Shown piece by piece: positions 62,274 to 64,000 of a stretch of 64,000 nucleotides of DNA. The position numbers and the translations under genes were made by a program. The stretch is from Niveispirillum sp048066115 (GTDB lineage Bacteria; Pseudomonadota; Alphaproteobacteria; Azospirillales; Azospirillaceae). The stretch covers positions 186,001 through 250,000 of the forward strand of contig NZ_JBLTYX010000008.1 in NCBI RefSeq assembly GCF_048066115.1, written 5' to 3'. The notes beneath the pieces were generated by a model, which worked only from the letters and a program-made list of their open reading frames with translations, ran no database searches and was not told where the DNA came from. Within the stretch, counting starts at the first letter, position 1; every line of letters starts with the position of its first letter.

Positions 62274-62309
62274 GGGATTATCCTTGTAAGAGAAGTCAGG
62301 CGAGACGGC

Positions 62310-62585
62310 TCAACGCCGCCCGGGTTTCAGATAGGTGCGGGCCAGGACCAGCGGGGCGGCGGAAAAGCTCAACACCCCGCACCAGGCCACGCTGCCCAGG
62401 GCCGGTCCCCAGGACGCGGCCGCCGCCGCCCAGGACAGCGCCAGCAGCGCCCCGCCCAGCAGGCGCAGGCTGCGGCTACCGCGCTTGGACGGATCGCGTC
62501 CCACCAGCCAATGGTGATGTTCCGCCATGGCCAGTGCCAGCGATGCGAAGCCGGCCAGTGCCAGCAGCCAGGATATCAGGCTCAT
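62310..62585 (-). CDS. DUF3325 family small membrane protein
   Basis: A 91-residue protein with three hydrophobic segments and AEHHHWLVGRDPSKRGSRSL after the first helix, which fits DUF3325. Members occur beside PepSY proteins and siderophore receptors. ATG 62585 overlaps the PepSY stop (ATGA) and 36 nt separate its end from the receptor gene. A role in reductive release of iron from siderophores at the inner membrane is an inference. Confidence 0.8.
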   Translation of the reverse strand: MSLISWLLALAGFASLALAMAEHHHWLVGRDPSKRGSRSLRLLGGALLALSWAAAAASWGPALGSVAWCGVLSFSAAPLVLARTYLKPGRR

Positions 62586-64000
62586 TCCCCGGCCACGGCC
62601 ACCACGGCCGCCTCCCTGGGTGCGCGGACCTTGGCGGGAACCACGCGGGGTTTGTGGCGATGGACCTTGGCGGCGATGGCGACCAGCGACAGGCCAAGGG
62701 CGAAGAAGGTGATGTCGGTCCAGAACCGGGTCCAGTCACCGCTGATCGCGTGCTGGAACATGCCCTGGCCGGTCACCTGATCGAAGAACGGCAAAGCCAG
62801 CAGCATCAGCCCGGCCAGGCCGAACTGTTCCACCCAGCCGCGCTTGGGGCGTCGGATGAAGCCGTGCAGCAGGGCCAGCCCCCAGGCGATGAACATGGCG
62901 TTCACCTCCCCATGCCAGCGGCCTTCCATGCCCACGGGCAGCAAGCGGTTGGCCCACAGCATGGTGATCATGCCCAGCGGCAATCCTGCCACCGTGCCGA
63001 CATTCAGCCGTTCCACCAGCCGGAAGCCGAAATGCGGCTTCGTCGGATCGGGCAGTTTCTCCCGCCGCTTGGCGGTCCACATCACCAGGCCCGTGCCCAC
63101 CATGACCGTGCCGGCCAGCCCGGACAGGAAGTAGAGCCAGCGCACGGTGATGGGGGAGAAGCGGCCGGCATGGATGCCGACCATGGCATCGCGGGTGGCG
63201 GTGCCGGCCCCGCTGGCCAGCGCCTGCCCCAGCAGCGCCCCCGTTACCCCGTCGAACACCAGCGGTTCGCTGTCATCCAGGATGGAGTGGTGCAGGTCGC
63301 GGCCCATGGTGACGCGGGCGGACGTGTCGCCGGGATTGGCGATGCGGATGCTGCCCGGCCCGACCCCGCCCCAGGTCTCGCGCGCCAGCGCCAGCATCGC
63401 CCCCATGGGTGCCATCGGTGCTGGCGTGGCGGCATATTTGGCCGGCGGCACATCGGGCTGGGTGGCGGCGAAGGCGGCGTTGCGGTCGTCGAAATTGGCC
63501 AGCATCGCCCAGGGCATATAAAGCCCCATCAGGGTGACCAGCCCGGTATAGGTGATCATCAGATGGAAGGGCAGGGCCAGCACGGCCGTGGCATTATGCC
63601 CGTCCAGCCAGCTGCGCTGTCCCTTGCCGGGCCGGAAGGTGAAGAATTCCCGGAAGATCTTCTTGTGCGTGATCACGCCGGTGACGATGGCGATCAGCAT
63701 GAACATGGAACAGAAGCCCACGAACCATCGCGCCCAGATCACCGGCATGTAATGCAGGTCGAAATGCATGCGGTACCAGAAATCGCCGCCACGCGTCTCC
63801 CGCACCGCCACTTCCCGGCCCTGGCCATCCACCCACAGGCTGTTGGTGGCGTCGGGCCAGCGGAAGGGCCGGCGCTCTCCGGGCGGCAGACGTTCGGTCC
63901 ACACGCCCTGGACACCCGCACCGCGCTGGCCGGGCAGGGTGATCGCCCAGGTCGTGGCATCGGCTGCGCGGGTGGCCAGTGCCGCCAGGGCCCCTTCCAC
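62582..64000 (-). CDS. PepSY-associated membrane protein of iron uptake, 5' end cut by window
   Basis: 472 residues are visible and the N-terminus lies beyond 64000. Membrane segments near WFVGFCSMFMLIAIVTGVIT, HNATAVLALPFHLMITYTGL and WLYFLSGLAGTVMVGTGLVM, with conserved histidines (ITHKKIF, DGHNATA, MHFDLHYMP), match PepSY_TM proteins that occur with TonB siderophore receptors and may act as heme-bearing ferric reductases. It is the first visible gene of the PepSY-DUF3325-receptor operon. Confidence 0.82.
   Translation of the reverse strand: MEGALAALATRAADATTWAITLPGQRGAGVQGVWTERLPPGERRPFRWPDATNSLWVDGQGREVAVRETRGGDFWYRMHFDLHYMPVIWARWFVGFCSMFMLIAIVTGVITHKKIFREFFTFRPGKGQRSWLDGHNATAVLALPFHLMITYTGLVTLMGLYMPWAMLANFDDRNAAFAATQPDVPPAKYAATPAPMAPMGAMLALARETWGGVGPGSIRIANPGDTSARVTMGRDLHHSILDDSEPLVFDGVTGALLGQALASGAGTATRDAMVGIHAGRFSPITVRWLYFLSGLAGTVMVGTGLVMWTAKRREKLPDPTKPHFGFRLVERLNVGTVAGLPLGMITMLWANRLLPVGMEGRWHGEVNAMFIAWGLALLHGFIRRPKRGWVEQFGLAGLMLLALPFFDQVTGQGMFQHAISGDWTRFWTDITFFALGLSLVAIAAKVHRHKPRVVPAKVRAPREAAVVAVAGE

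Noticed and set aside
1..64000. tRNA, rRNA, prophage or plasmid features
   Set aside because: The intergenic gaps are short, and none showed a cloverleaf, rRNA-like sequence, integrase or replication gene by eye.

Overview
The window is GC-rich chromosomal DNA of an alphaproteobacterium, most likely an Azospirillaceae-type Rhodospirillales or a close relative. Three things point there: many TonB-dependent receptors, tightly coupled (ATGA/GTGA-overlapping) operons, and several intergenic matches to the Alphaproteobacteria-specific EcfG general-stress promoter (GGAAC, 16-17 nt, CGTT). The genus is an inference. I saw no rRNA, tRNA, CRISPR array, transposase or phage gene.

Layout. (1) 1-7.2 kb: organosulfur uptake and desulfonation. 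An SsuD-like monooxygenase is divergent from a Gfo/Idh/MocA oxidoreductase. A minus-strand operon runs TonB receptor, SsuA-, SsuC-, SsuB-like. (2) 7.6-13.5 kb: sugar-acid catabolism. It has a frameshifted LysR regulator, an operon of two DgoK-type kinases plus a KDPGal aldolase, and a divergent pair of a DapA-family enzyme and an enolase-superfamily dehydratase. (3) 13.5-25 kb: a carboxylate-type catabolic island with MmgE/PrpD, TonB receptor, CitMHS transporter, AbrB-family membrane protein, class II aldolase, Crp/Fnr regulator, AtuA-like and DUF4387 proteins, MipA/OmpV porin-like protein and a GntR regulator. A 15-bp identical sequence occurs at two of its promoters and a related site lies upstream of the GntR gene.

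(4) 25-42.8 kb: an exopolysaccharide locus. It includes GalE, an O-antigen-ligase-like protein, a phosphoribosyltransferase/HAD/pyruvyltransferase triad, an acyltransferase-glycosyltransferase fusion, a flippase, a pectate-lyase-like beta-helix protein, a GT4, Wzz, Wza, an ExoY-type priming transferase and two BY-kinase-like proteins. Neither kinase-like protein has the P-loop lysine. (5) 43-45.8 kb: a response regulator/histidine kinase pair and a lipoprotein, with long gene overlaps. (6) 46-52 kb: a stress-linked glycan module. It has two GH130 proteins, a GT4 fused to a helical C-terminal domain, a small membrane protein and a DUF892 ferritin-like protein. Divergent EcfG-type promoters stand at 47.5-47.6 kb and a near match precedes the GT4.

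(7) 52-60 kb: an S9 peptidase lipoprotein, a luciferase-like oxidoreductase, a qorB/HxlR divergent pair and a large beta-propeller GGDEF protein. (8) 60-64 kb: an iron-uptake operon with a PepSY protein (cut by the window end), DUF3325 and a siderophore receptor.

The best candidates for undescribed biology are the stress-promoter-driven GH130/GT4 module, the acyltransferase-GT4 fusion under its own EcfG-type promoter, the paired degenerate BY-kinases, and the AtuA/DUF4387 catabolic island with a shared operator-like motif. Two near-identical-length 121-bp inverted-repeat elements and a short hairpin version are dispersed between operons.
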